Source of the DNA: Epinephelus fuscoguttatus
Lineage: Eukaryota; Chordata; Actinopteri; Perciformes; Serranidae
Length of the DNA stretch: 64,000 nucleotides
Reading direction: 5' to 3'
NCBI RefSeq assembly: GCF_011397635.1
Contig: NC_064756.1
Coordinates: forward strand, 32,664,996 to 32,728,995
Shown: in pieces, positions 1 to 12,679 of the stretch
Layout of the letters: every line of letters starts with the position of its first letter
Position numbering within the stretch: the first letter of the stretch is position 1
Made by a program: the position numbers and the translations under genes
The notes under the pieces: generated by a model
The model's input: the letters and a program-made list of their open reading frames with translations, nothing else
Databases searched by the model: none
What the model was told of the DNA's origin: nothing

Positions 1-905
1 AACAGGAAACTCCTCCCTGTCTTATGGCTTCACCCATTCCACCTTAAAACTTGCAGTAGTCACCCCAATACTCAAAAAACCTGGACTTGACCCTCTCTCC
101 CCCAAGAACTACTGGTCCATGTCCAATCTTCTCTTACTGTCCAAAGTTCTAGAGAGAGTCGTTACCACTCAACTCAAATACCACTTTGACTTCAATGACC
201 TCTATGAGCCTTTTCAGTCTGGCTTCCGCTCAAAACACAGCACTGAGACTGCCCTGATTAAAGTCACTAACGACCTACTGTCTTCCTCGGGCTCTGGTTC
301 CATCAACATCCTCATCCTCCTCGACCTCAGTGCTGCTTTTGACACCATTAACCATTCCACACTCATCACCTGCCTCAGGCAGTATTAGTGGCACTGCCCT
401 CTCCTGGTTCCAGTCCTGTCTCATCGTCAGACATCAATTCATCGCTATCAATGATGCACATCGTCCATAGTCCCTGTCACCCACAGTGTCACCCAGGGTT
501 TGGAGCTTGGTGCCCCTTTTTCGTCCTCAACATGCTCCCACTTGGACAGATCCTCTGCCACCACAGCTTCCAGTTTCACTGTTATGCAGATGACACTCAA
601 CTCTACCTCTCCTCCAAGACCATCACTGCTGACACTCACCACAGACATTAAAACATGAATGCAAAGCAGCTCTGTAGAACTCAGCTGCAATAAATCGGAA
701 ATCTAAATCATTGGCCCAAACTCCTTTGGGCCAATGATTTAGAAACTCCTTACCCGTCCCACCCAGGATATCTCACTCAATATTGACAGCTCCATCATTA
801 CCCCCTCCACCCAAGTCCACAACTTCAGAGTTGTTTGTCCACACCATCTCCCTTCTGCTCCATGTCAACCACATCACCAAAACCTTAATTCTGATCTTTC
901 ATTTT
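1..905 (+). mobile_element. Decayed L2-type LINE fragment (reverse transcriptase part)
   Basis: The plus strand encodes the finger and palm of a non-LTR reverse transcriptase in broken frames. At about 119-388 it shows [31 protein letters not shown] and [16 protein letters not shown]. At about 570-620 the catalytic [11 protein letters not shown] block appears in another frame. Weak matches such as VHNFRVV and HVNHITKT continue to about 905. These blocks are typical of the L2 clade abundant in fish. The 5' part lies off the window and several frame breaks show an old, dead copy. It sits in an fndc3a intron and ends about 70 bp before the next coding exon. The clade call is from remembered motifs and the 3' limit is approximate. 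Confidence 0.85.
703..742. repeat. Perfect 18-bp inverted repeat with 4-nt loop
   Basis: The arm at 703-720 (ctaaatcattggcccaaa) is exactly reverse-complemented at 725-742, separated by ctcc. It lies inside the decayed LINE. The words aaactcctt occur on both sides of the right arm, as expected if a short stretch of the LINE was copied back in inverted orientation by template switching. Confidence 0.9.
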
Positions 906-973
906 GTTGTCTTGTCTATAATAAAAGCGTGTTTGAGGACTCTGTCAACATCTCTCTTCTTTTTCTTCCTCAG

Positions 974-3900
974 GATCCGCATCCAAGCCCTGAACAGCCT
1001 GGGAACAGGCCCCTTTAGTCACACCTTTAAGCTGAAGACAAAGCCCCTGCCTCCACAACCACCCCGCCTGGAGTGCACCGCCTTCAGCCACCAGACTCTC
1101 AGGCTCAAGTGGGGCGATGGCCCAGCCAAAGCCACCACCTCAGATGCCCTCCAATATCAGCTGCAGATGGGGGACAAGAGCGGCAGGTCAGTGGCCCATT
1201 AGTCAGATGAGGGGAAGTGACCTGGCGAGAGAGAAACTGATAAGAGAGGAGACTGGTGAGCAAAAGCTGCAGATAACTGTATCGAGGTAGGCGGGGTACA
1301 TGGGAAGTAATGCATCAGATGGAGTGTCTTCACAGTGTAAGGAGACAGGAACTGAAGATGTGCTTTATGCCACTGTATATTTCCTGACAGATGAGTCAAT
1401 TGTCTCGGTTGCTTTTTGTCATCTTTTGCTCATTAAATCCTTTCTCTTTCTTTCTCTTTTTCATGTTCCTGTCATTGCAGATTTATATCCTTGTATAAAG
1501 GACCATGCCACACACACAAAGTCCAGAGGCTTAATGAGTCTACCTCTTATACGTTCCGCATCCAGGCCTTTAATGAGGCGGGCGAAGGGCCCTTCTCCAA
1601 TGTTTACACATTCACCACCCCACGCTCCCCTCCAGCCCCTGTGAAAGGTAGAGTGAAAGCCTTTTCTTTGGTCCTACCTTTCTTTCTTAGTTTCTGTCTC
1701 TCTATATAAAAGGCTCTCTTAATATGTCTCTTTCAATCTCTCTCTCTGGCTCTATCTCTTTCTTTATCTCTAGCTACCCAATGTAGATCAGCTCTTATTA
1801 TCTTTATAAACACTCAATGCTGACATACAGACAGCTAGTGTGCTCAGCTTTCAACCTCAGTTGACCCAAGTTTGACTTGCATTTGATTAAGACCTAGCAG
1901 CCTGAGATTCACTTGTCGGCTGTCATCATGAGTCGGGTTGTTCAGCACAGTGGTCTGGTCTCAGCCAGCCCCTGCAAAGCCTCTTTTGATCCCACACGTT
2001 GAAGTCAGTAATGAGGACGTGGGCTTTATTCTCAGTGCGGCACCGCTTTTGATTCAAGCAGTCATGTGCCAGTTTGTCAGTGTTACTCAACAAAGTTTGT
2101 CTCCCTACACAGTGAAGTGGACTCTCAACCATTAACTGTTTGAATTCAGACTAACCGTTTCAGTGTTAAGTCTAAAGCATGTTATCACACTGCCAAAAAG
2201 GATTCAAATCCTCCCTGCTATTGTTTTGTCATGATTACCAGGGCACTTAACCAGTTCAAAACAACCACTTGTTTTTGTTGTTTTTGCTCAAAATGCCACC
2301 TACCTAAAGAAGAGCATGACTCATAGTTATGGCACTTTGCTAATGGGGAAAAGTTACATGTAGCTGTCTAGAATTTGCTCTTAGTTTTTCAGCTGAGCCA
2401 CCACACGTATTAAAGCAAGTTCTCTTGTATTAAAGCGGATAATTTATGTAGCAACCCCACTTTGAAATATCCCCCAGAGCTCTCATTTAAACAAAAAGTT
2501 CATAGCTTGGTGCCTTATTTTCTCTTATGTTTTTTCCTTTTTAGTATTAAAGAATTAAAAGCTGCTGCCAGCTTTTGCAAATGTGGCTGGTTGATCATAC
2601 TGTATGAGTTCAAACCATATAGTGTTGTGGGTATTTTTTCCCAAGGTAGTCTTTCAGTGGCAGTAATGTGGTACAGCACTTTCTGTCGCCCACCTTCAGT
2701 GTACTTTTCATTACATCTGCACTTTCTTCCTCCACTCTCCAGTCCCTAAAGTGGAGCGTCTGGATGACAACTCCTGTGAAGTCACATGGGAGGCCTTGCC
2801 TCCCATGAAGGGGGACCCGATTATCTACACCTTGCAGTGCATGATGGGGAACTCCGAGTTTAAACAGGTACTGATGTTGTAGTGTGAAGGTTTTGTTATT
2901 CCTTTTCGTGTTTTGTGTCCTTACCTGCGGCTGACCTGCCATTCATCACAGTGGCCTTTTTATTCAGATCAGGATACAGATGGATCCAGGCCCATAATAT
3001 TCTCACTGTGACGTATTAGACACTGCTGGCTTTAAATTGCCCATTATGCAAAGGTCATTGATCCATGAGGTATCCTGGGTGTCTAGCACCTGCCAGTACA
3101 TTCATCCTTCTCAGTGGCCTCCAGCCATGTTAACGTGGAGTAATGGCCACTGCAGACTTATGCTAATCTCACCACATCATACATGGCAATTGAATCAGGG
3201 AGTTGAAATATGTGTTTGCCATCCTGCCTGATTTCGTTTCCATCCTTATTGTCGGTCACAGTGGCCTAGATTTGAAAGCCCATGTTTAAAGAAAGAGGAA
3301 TTATTCATTTGCTGAGTTGATTGAGGCAGTTTGCTTCAATCTTTGCACCAACCAGGCTAGTTTAGTTTGTCTGGTGTATAATGGACGGTTTAATATTTTT
3401 TTATACTTCTTCTGGCCAGTATATGTGAAACCCAGTATAAAAACTGCTCCTCTGTTTTGTCTTCAATATTTTTTTATTGCATTCCCAGTTTATAACCCAT
3501 GCAAACTGTGATTATGTTGAATAGAATTTTAGGCTCACTGTCACAATTTAAAGGAAGAGTAAGGGCCTGTGTTCACGTAGCGTTTTTTTCTTAGCACCAG
3601 CGTCTTTTTAAAGTTGGTCCCAATGAGGACAGAGCATATGTGGCTTTGCACACAGCCTCTTATTTTCAGAGTGCTCAAGCTTTTTTTGTGGCTGCTCTGA
3701 GTGCTTCTAGTTGAAGGTACTTACACAACAGTGTCATCACTGCAGCTTTACTGTCTGTCCCAAGCTGTATGATATGTCAGTCAGAAGCTATCGCAACAAA
3801 GACAGAAAAGCTTATTTGTGGGAGCAGGTCAGCTGAATGTTGGCTGAATGCTGCTGGTGAGTGTTGTGGTGTTATTACTGTAAGTGTTAGCCACTTAGCT

Positions 3901-4876
3901 AAAGATATTCTTGTCAAAGAAACAGAAACCTATGTGTGAAGCATTGGGATAAAGTCCTCCCAAGGAACCTGCTGCCACTTTTCTGTCCCGTCCCGTCCCT
4001 GCCCCCTGCCCCCCCCCCCAAAGAAAAAAAGAAAATGTGGACACACACCCCTAGGTCACTCAGTAAATAGAATCAAAACGGTGTCACTCTGGCAACCAAA
4101 CAGTTCAAGTTCACAAAGCTCTCTAAAATCTTGTGGGCGCGTCAGCTGGACAAACAGCTATGGCAGATGGCTTCCCTCTTCATCCAAGGCAACAAACAAC
4201 ATCACTCTGACAAATAAATCACTCTGTAAATAAAAATTTAAAAAAAACCAGTAAAAGCTGAAAGAGGGATGCGTAACTATTTTCCCATTATCCATGCTGG
4301 TCTGCTGGAAGGCAGTTTCATCCAGTTGATCGTAAGCAGTAAGATGGGAAAGATTTTTTCAGCTTCAATACAGTTCAGCAAACAACTTTATTTCTCTAAT
4401 ACTGGTCACTAGGTTTGACACAAATTATTTCTGCAGTTTGAAAAAAAATCCTCAGTATCTCACTTCTAAACAAATAAAAAACATTTCACTCTCTCACTGT
4501 CTTATTTTCAGCTTTTAATCACAGTTTTTCTCCTTCTCCCTCCTATTCACAGGCCTACAAAGGCTCTGCCACATCCTTCCACGTCCAGAATCTGCAAACC
4601 AACAGCGACTACCGTTTCCGGGTGTGTGCTATCAGGCAGTGCCAGGATGCCCCTGAACTCAGCGGCCCCTACAGCCCCACAGTAACCCTCTCCCCCCAGC
4701 GGAACGATGTGGCGGTGGGCGGCGGCGCGGCCGGCTCGGGGTCCAGGGCCGGCACAGAGTCCAGCCGCGCCAGACGAAGCTTGACGGACGAGCAGTGCGC
4801 TTTCCTCCTCCTCATGGTTTTTGCTGTCATCGCCATCCTCATCGCTTTTGTCATCCAGTACTTTGTCATTAAATAA
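974..4876 (+). CDS. fndc3a: FNDC3A, fibronectin type III domain protein, C-terminal exons (partial)
   Basis: Four coding exons are seen: 974-1186, 1481-1647, 2743-2867 and 4553-4876. All have AG acceptors and GT donors, and their phases join (2, 1, 0) into a 275-residue C terminus. The protein holds the end of one FN3 domain (RIRIQALNSLGTGPF), two further FN3 domains with the usual Trp and Tyr core positions (LRLKWG, SYTFRIQAFNEAGEGPFS, CEVTWEALP, DYRFRVCAI), a low-complexity Gly/Ala/Arg linker, and a C-terminal hydrophobic anchor (LLLMVFAVIAILIAFVIQYF) two residues or so from the end. FNDC3 proteins are tail-anchored multi-FN3 proteins of the ER/Golgi membrane. FNDC3A is preferred over FNDC3B because a motilin-receptor gene follows directly, as in human 13q14. 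Earlier exons lie upstream of the window. Confidence 0.9.
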
Positions 4877-7070
4877 GCAGTTTGCGCCACCCAGCTGCAG
4901 GGTTATAGCTTTATTCTTTCACCCTCTCTCTGTTGTTTTGTATTCTTCGTTTTGTACTTATTGTTTTTCGCTGTCAACAGAGTAATCACATTAGCCGCAT
5001 GGGGTGCAGCGGGAGTGAGGGCTGGTGAGTGACAGCTGAATAACGATTAAAATTGAGGATGTAACAACTTATTTGGCACCTGTGATACTCTCCTGACTCT
5101 CCTGCCTTCGTCACCCAGTCCCAACTTTTTGGTATCTGTTGTTCAGTTCAGATTTCTTTTTTGTTATGGTCAGCTTCCTGCGCAAAGGGAACTCAGAAAG
5201 AGCAGGGATATGGTTTATTTTGGAAGGGGGTAAGTTAGGGGGGAGGGGCGCTTTGACTCATGTACTTGTTGATTACAGTATATATAGATATATATATGTG
5301 TATAGAAATAGTCATTATTTATATTTCCATTTATGTGTCCAGTATGAAACTGTTTTTTGATAGATGTGTTCCAAAAAATAGTATGTAGGTGTGTCATTAG
5401 CCTATGTGCTATTTGATCCTGGGACCTGGTGGGCCAGTGTTTGCACAGTGGGGTGTGTGTCCAGATGTGTATACTGTATGTAGTTAGTGCCACAGAGGTA
5501 CACGGCTGGGAGGGCTTCAGGGCCAGATGAAGGGACTTAACCCCCTGCTGGAGTTTAAGGGGTCTTTTGAGAGAAGAAATGGAAATGAAAAATCTTGTTC
5601 ACACTTTAGAGCGTTCATTTAGCACTTTCCAATCTTTTTGATGTTCAGAATGTTTAAGGATGCAAAAATGACTGGAGAAATGTTAGTATATTTTTGTACA
5701 GTGAAGACACAAGGACCTGTAAGTTTGAGAAAAAAAAAAATGCTCAGTATAAAGTTAGAAAACAAACAAAAACCAAACTAACAGTGAATTCTAATTATTT
5801 TTACTATCATATAGTTATACTGCTGCTTTACTCCAAAATATTGTTCAGCACAAAAAATGTATGCTTACCTGTAAGTTCTGTTTTATTTTGTTTTTGTTTT
5901 TCCCCAGTAATTGATTTTGCACCTTAGTGAAAGAAAACCTTGACTGATTGCGTCTTGGTCTTGTGATGCATTTTATAGAACACACTTTGAGATTGTGCAA
6001 CCCTACTTGTGTTTTGGCTGTTTTAAAAGTTGTAGTACCACATAATGTGTCACTGAAACAGCTGATCTATCTCAGCAAAAAAAAAAGGAAAAAAAAAAAA
6101 GAAAGAAAGAAAAAAGTATGTACCAGTTGTTTCAGAGGCCTTAATTGGAGAGGAAAAAATCTCGGGAGAATTTTCTTAATTTCTCTTAAGTTTTGATGTT
6201 TTTCTTTTAGTGTTAGAAGACTCTAAATTGTGTTTTATTTACTTTTATTTTTGCAACATTTATTTGATGTTAGTAAACATACGTAATCAGGAGAGAAATG
6301 GAAAGTAGTTCTATGTATTACTTATGATTTATTTTGATTTCTTTTGTCAGGTCATACATGTGTGAAGTATATTTTTTTATAATATTGAAGTAATATAAGT
6401 TAATACTCTCCAGAGAAAATAATAAATCCTGAGTACTCATAAATCATGGAACACAAATGGCAGATACAAATGTGTTATATCATGTACTTCCTGTGAATCT
6501 AAATTTGCCTTTTCTCTGTGTGTTAAGTATTCGTAACAGATTTCTAACGCTGAGTTTTCAGTGGTAATCTGACTGTAGGGTCTAGTGTTGTTTGGTTTTG
6601 AGCAGGTAACTGCTGTTGCAACCGTAAAAATGAAATACAGGTACCTTGCAAAACGTCTTGGATAATTACATGATTTGGTCTTTCAGACATTCTGCAAAGG
6701 TCTTCTCTTTGTCATTTAAAGAATTCAAATTCCTATTTTTGATAGCGATTGCAACGTGTGCCATTTTAACACCTCTTCACCCCGGGCTTACTACCTTTGG
6801 TTGGGGAGATTAACAAAATGCTACAAAAATGAGTAAAATATGCACAAAAATAGAGACCATTTTTATGTAATTTTAATGTTTGCAGTTACCTCATACACCG
6901 TACATTCCAAAATGAAAATTTGTTATACTATACATACTACCAGACATATCACTTTAAAATGTTCGTTATGGGAAAAATGTATAATCATAGATATGTATCT
7001 AAAGTGTATCTGTATAGCCATGATATCTACAAAGGATCCATGCACAATAAAAGATTTATAATTCTTAATC
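4877..7070 (+). other. fndc3a: fndc3a 3' UTR
   Basis: AT-rich, gene-free sequence follows the fndc3a stop codon. A canonical AATAAA at 7046-7051 is the most likely polyadenylation signal, giving a 3' UTR of about 2.2 kb. A-rich and TATA-rich simple stretches occur at about 5276-5300 and 6076-6115. Short ORFs here have no coding character. Confidence 0.6.
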
Positions 7071-7284
7071 ATGTTTGAAGTTTGGGCATATGCTTGTCTT
7101 TGGATCATCCATTAATTGTTAATTTACCAAGTAAAAACGTCGAACATCTACTCCGTCCAGCTGATCAAATGTAAGCATTTGATGCTTTGCTTTGATGTTT
7201 TTAATCATTGTTAATTGAATATTTATTTGATTTTGGACAAATGTTCAGAGAAAACAACATTTGAAGTTGCCTTAGGCTCTGGGA

Positions 7285-7560
7285 CACTCATTTTATTTAT
7301 TCATTATTTGTATCTTATCCTGTTCACGGGTCTGGAACCTGTTGCAGCTGACATTGGGTTAGGGGCAATGTATGCCCTGGATAGGTCACCAGACTATCAG
7401 AGGGCTGACTAATTGAGACAGACAAGCATTTATGCTTACATTCACACCTATGGGTAATTTTAAGTTCCCAGTTACCTTAACCTGCATGTCTTTGGACTGT
7501 AAGAGGAAGCTGGAGGAAACCCATGCTGACCTGGGGAGAACATGGTCTAGGAAACTGTTT
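7285..7560 (+). repeat. Dispersed teleost repeat, unclassified
   Basis: I recognise a degenerate copy of a very common fish repeat by its word order: ggctggagcc-like start (gtctggaacctgttgcagct), then gccctggataggtcaccag, gggctgacta, cattcacacctatgggtaatt, aacctgcatgtctttggact and ggggagaacatg. I cannot assign its class (LINE 3' end or other). It lies between the fndc3a polyadenylation site and mlnr. Confidence 0.7.
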
Positions 7561-7610
7561 TTTCTGATTTTTATTCCTAAATTTCCAGATGGTTTATAGC
7601 CTTTATACAT

Positions 7611-7634
7611 ACATATATATATATATATATATAT
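7611..7634. repeat. (TA)n microsatellite
   Basis: An uninterrupted alternating AT tract that abuts, and probably replaced, the left end of the following palindromic element. Confidence 0.9.
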
Positions 7635-8096
7635 TACTCACTCTGTGTTATGTTGAATTCATGAAGAAAACTTTGTTCTTCTTGCATGCCCCCGGTGAAC
7701 GAAGATTCAAAAACTCTCATCAACTTATGAGAATGATCGAAGTCTCATGTATCCAGTTGTATGCTCAGTGCTTCCCAAAACACATGCATTTTCACTAAAA
7801 CCATACTATTTAAAACTGACCTGAACGTTACTTAGCTATGCTCTCTTCAAAGCCAGACTCCATTGACAAAAACGGTCATTTTACCTCACTGAACACAGGA
7901 GCTGCTGATCTACTGCTGCCTCTGTAGTAGTTTTGTGTGTATTGTGTGGCTTTGGTGAATCTGAACTGACCCTTTAAAACTGAAGACCCAATAACACTAA
8001 CTAACCGACTGAGGCAGGGGTAGACCAGCAGCTCCCGTGTTCAGCAAGGTAAAATTAATGTTTTTATCAATGGAGTCTGGCTTTGAAGAGAGCAAG
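7635..8096. mobile_element. Palindromic non-autonomous DNA element (MITE), copy 1
   Basis: The left part (tactcactctgtgttatgttgaattcatgaag) matches the terminal zone of the copies at 31.7 and 50.2 kb. Inside are two long inverted arms, 7839-7922 and 8011-8094. The first begins tgctctcttcaaagccagac and the second ends gtctggctttgaagagagca, with gaacacaggagctgctg facing cagcagctcccgtgttc. The structure could fold into a long hairpin. No ORF is present. The left terminus is missing, apparently lost into the AT tract. Confidence 0.75.
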
Positions 8097-9840
8097 GATA
8101 AGTGCAATACCACCGTTGTATTTTGACAGACGATGATAAAGACAGGTGTTGTGCAACATCCCCTTTAACCAATGGGAGAATCTTGTTTTCTTTTCTCAGG
8201 TCTCAGGTGTTTTATCTCTTTGGCTTAATGACTCTGTCTCTCAAGACAAGAAGATTTGTGTCCAAAGCATTTAGAAAAAAATGATCAGCCACCAATGGAA
8301 CACAGAAAATTAAAATTCCAATCCTAATGTTGATACAGAGATACTTCTTCTGTCTGGTCCTTATTTTATCGTGTCCTCAGAGTTCAACACACTGCTACAC
8401 CTCACATTACTGTGTGTGTGTGCTTCTGGAGTAAGATATAAGAGCTCCTGTTCACTGCACAAGCACACCTAAGTGGTGTAAGCAGGAGAGCCATGATTAA
8501 TGAGGGCGAAAGTGGGCTTACTCATCTCGGTCACCATTCTGTGTACAACATTGGCTCTTGTTGAGAGACGGACTGGAAACCCATTTAAAAAAAAAAAAAA
8601 GGGCACACAAGCTTTCCCTGTCGTGTTGCTTTGACAGGAGTAAACAATGACAGAGGAGGGACATCACATTCCTGCTGCCCCTCCGAGAGCCGAGCTGTGC
8701 ATCAGCTCAGTGTAAACACACAAATACACCCTGATGTCAGTGTGACTCTTGTTTCAAAGGGTCATTTAGATCTAATGGATATGGTGGCTCTGAACCAACA
8801 GAGCACACTGGTGGTCATCCAGCAGGTCATCCAGGCTGTGCTGGTGACTAATGTTTATTTGGACACAAAATGGGGAAACCTGTAGATCAGGAACTGAAAA
8901 AAACCCCTCTGTCCACGTTCATAGACCTTTTACTGGGGATTTACGCACTAGTTGGGGAATTTGATTCTGTTCAGTTCACAGACAGACAGAAATGATCCAG
9001 TTGTCATATTGATCTGCAGAGCTCGCAACATTCCTTGTCCCACTCTGAAACTTTGATTGAAAACCTCTGAATTTGTGGATTCATGGGACATGAAGTCAAG
9101 AACACTGCCCACTGGCTTGTTGGAGGTCACCCTAAATTAAAGCATGTATTCTGATACTGAAAACTAGATTGTAAACCTTGACCACATGTAAGAGCTCACA
9201 CAAGAATCTCACAAATCACTCCATATGAACCACAACACATCCCGATATGTTTAGTCTTTTGACCTTTTCAGGCCCTGGTTATACCTCTAAGTACTGACCA
9301 AACTCCATGTCAGTTCCTAAAATGGCATTCCTCTTTAACCAGCATTGTTGAGGTTCGGTTTATTATAACAAGCCTGGTGGGTGACTTGAGGGTGAAGAGG
9401 AAGAGATGAGCTGGTGGGTGTGTGGAGTGATGAAGCCAAGCGGAGAGACAGATGGGGCTGGTGGACAATTAAGCAAACACAGAACTCATTTTTCAGTGAA
9501 GACTTCCAGACAGCTTGGCAAACACGCTGGGATTTCAGTGATTGATGCATTAATTAATAAAGTTATACCTCTCTTTATATGAATATTTCTTATGTATTTG
9601 TGCTCAGTCCAGATTAGCATGATCCTCAATCTGCATTTATTCTCCCAGAGGAGCAGCAACAGTTAGAGAGGGGGGGGGGTTCCCTCGAATCCTATTCCCT
9701 CCATCTTATGCCCTTTTACCGTCATCCTTCCCGTCATCATTTGATTACGAAGATTACTTAGATACACACGCAGCAGACAACCTCCCTGTTGCTCCCTGAC
9801 TCCTCGGGGTACTGTGGAGGAGGTGCTCCTTTCTTCATCT
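8097..9840. other. Intergenic, no gene recognised
   Basis: This lies between fndc3a and mlnr. Short ORFs here have no family resemblance. An A-run at about 8587-8600 and a G-run at about 9670-9679 are the only simple features. Regulatory sequence for mlnr may lie here but I see no decisive motif. Confidence 0.5.
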
Positions 9841-10005
9841 TTCACCAGAGCTCGACTGGTTATTGAGCATCAAGGACCGGCTCTGCCACTTCACGAGTTT
9901 CTCCCGCTGCTACTACTTCTGCTGCTGCTGCTGCTGCTGCTCTCCAACGACACAACAGAGACCAAGAAAAGTTAAGAGGTTTGAGAGATCCATCTCAAGT
10001 TAAAG
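9840..10005 (+). promoter_or_regulatory. mlnr: Probable mlnr 5' UTR exon with CTG repeat
   Basis: A GC-richer stretch holds a (CTG)n run at 9919-9941 and ends at a good donor (aaag/gtaaag at 10005/10006). A matching acceptor (tctctcctcag) ends at 10516, 57 nt before the mlnr start codon. This suggests a 5' UTR intron of about 510 bp. The transcription start is not determined. Confidence 0.4.
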
Positions 10006-10573
10006 GTAAAGGCATCAGCAAAGATTTCTTTTTACACTAGGGTGTTATTTCTACCTTTACAGGAGCAGACTAGTGATTTTACATGTTTTGGTACTTTTAT
10101 TACAAGCTGCTTTTACTTTATATTGAAGCTAAGCATTATATTGTTGTGTTTCACTTTTTCCAGGCAATTATGAGACACTTGAGTTGTGTAATAATATAGT
10201 GTGCATTTATCTTTTGCCAAAGTTTACATTACTGCTACAAGGAAATGCAGCGTAATCATTTTTAATCACTTAAACATTGCATTAAACCAAAAAATGAATG
10301 CGGACTTTATGTTTACTGCTGTGAATCATCTATCTGTAGTAACAGGTGTTCATAATGCACATGAATGAAAAGAAAGCAACAGTTGCCTGGAATTAAAATG
10401 GAGGCTTTAAAAAAATCTCCACATAATGTCAGCAGAAATGTGAAGTCTACATAATGTGTAATTAAGTGAGATAAAACACAGGATTAGTCCACTAATGGTC
10501 TGTTCTCTCTCCTCAGCTACCTGTTGAGTCTTGATTTCACATTTTGCTGTGCCTGCACTCAGCGGAGGTTGGC

Positions 10574-12645
10574 ATGCCCTGGACCAGACCTCAGGTGGAC
10601 CTTCATGCCACTGGAGCAGAGGCCATGGACCAATACAACATAGACGACCACCACTTCGAAGGCTCCCTGTTCCCCACCTCCACTCTTATCCCCGTAACTG
10701 TCATCTGCATCCTCATCTTCATCATCGGCGTGACAGGCAACACCATGACCATCCTCATCATCCAGCACTTCAAGGACATGAAGACCACCACCAACCTCTA
10801 CCTGTCCAGCATGGCCGTGTCTGACCTCATCATCTTCATCTGCCTGCCCTTCGACCTCTACCGCCTGTGGAAGTACGTGCCCTGGCTGTTCGGGGAGGTG
10901 GTGTGCCGCTTCTATCACTACATCTTTGAGGGCTGCACCTCGGCCACCATCCTTCACATCACAGCCCTGAGCATCGAGCGCTACCTGGCCATCAGCTTCC
11001 CCCTCAGGAGCAAGATGATGGTGACCAGACGCAGGGTCCAGTACATCATCATCGCCCTGTGGGGTTTCGCCTTGGTTTCTGCTGCTCCCACACTCTTCCT
11101 GGTTGGGGTGGAGTATGACAATGACACTCACCCGGACTACAATACAGGGCAGTGTAAGCACACCAACTACGCCATCAGTTCTGGGCAGCTGCACATCATG
11201 CTCTGGGTGTCCACAACCTACTTTTTCTGCCCGATGCTCTGCCTCATCTTCCTCTACGGCTCCATTGGGTGCAAGCTGTGGAAAAGCAAGAATGACCTGC
11301 AGGGCCCCTGTGCTCTGGCCCGTGAAAGGTCACACAGGCAAACAGTTAAGATCCTGGGTGAGTGTAAACAGATCCGTGTTTCTTTCATGCTTTCTAAAAC
11401 CTCTGCTTTTCATTGCCAGGAAATAAAAAAGGCAGACAATTCAGAGTCAGGAGTGACAGCTTTTAAAACCATCTTTGGTGGAAGAAAACTCAAACCAGAA
11501 ATCTGTTTCACACACACAGGCAATCTTCCTTTCAATGTTGCTGAAGCAAAAACAGGCTGACAGATGACTGCAGAATGTAGGATTTCTTGTTTCCTGCACT
11601 TGGTCTGTTGTGTGTGTTTGCTGTGGCGAATTAAAATTTAGTTGTCATATAAGAACTGATTTTTACTCCATTTAAAACCTAAAATAGTTCCATTCATTCT
11701 GTTAAATCCAGCTCCAGCTCCAGGGCAGTGTGCTGCTTTCATCCTGCAAGTCTGACGATAGTGGGTGCCATGTGTGTTTTCGATATCAGCTGGTCAATTA
11801 TTCTGTTTTGTCTGGAGCTAATCATGTCCTGCCACTGCACATACTGATTGGCTTAATTTCCAGCTCTGGCATATTGTGCAGGAAACCCTGTTGTACAGTA
11901 AAGGACCGTGGCCAGGCCAATCTGTATTACCCAAATATTTAATCATGATGCATCCATCAGGATATTAATGCTGTTCATTAGCTGAGCACACACTGCACAG
12001 AGCTCACGTTGTCAGAGTTGCTGCCATTTGTATCCACAAATCAATCCCAAATTGGATTGTCATCAGAGACCTCCATAAATCAACCATAATGCAAATGTAC
12101 ATGCTCCCACAGTCCTGGGCTCCTTTTTAATTTGCTAGTGTCACACATCTCAGGAGTCACTCAATGATGGCTGTTCCCACACGGCAAGACATGATCAATT
12201 CTGGACAAAACTAGGCCATCTGTTCACTCCACTCGCTGTGAATCCACAATGTAGGCCTTCAATTTATTAGCTGTTATTGTTGATTCAGAAATAATTAGGC
12301 TCATGTGGGCCAGATATGCCTCTCTTTTAATTTTTGAATTGACATTCATTATCCTTACAGGAATTACTGCCCCCATCAGACAAATTGATGGTAATTTTAT
12401 CCACTGCAGCTTCTTGATCAATACCAGTGACTCAGTGATTACCTCACACAGCACTGAGATTTACGGCTTTCAAAAGCTAAATGAATCTTCGTTCTTCTTT
12501 GGATCTGTGACATTTTCTTCTCAGTGGCATTCTGCTGTACATGCTCTAATTATCTCGTTTACTTGCCTGCACGTGTATAGTGAAAATGTGACTTCATTGT
12601 TGGGGCCAACTGCAGGCCAGCGTCACTTAAGGGAACGAGGTTGTG

Positions 12646-12679
<34 letters not shown>

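Noticed and set aside
783-1202. A 139-codon ORF as one protein
   Set aside because: Only the part from 974 to 1186 is an exon; the front is LINE and intron, the end is intron.
10559-11194. A 211-codon minus-strand ORF
   Set aside because: It is the antisense shadow of mlnr exon 1; its Asp/Val/His-rich sequence mirrors the GPCR codons and resembles no family.
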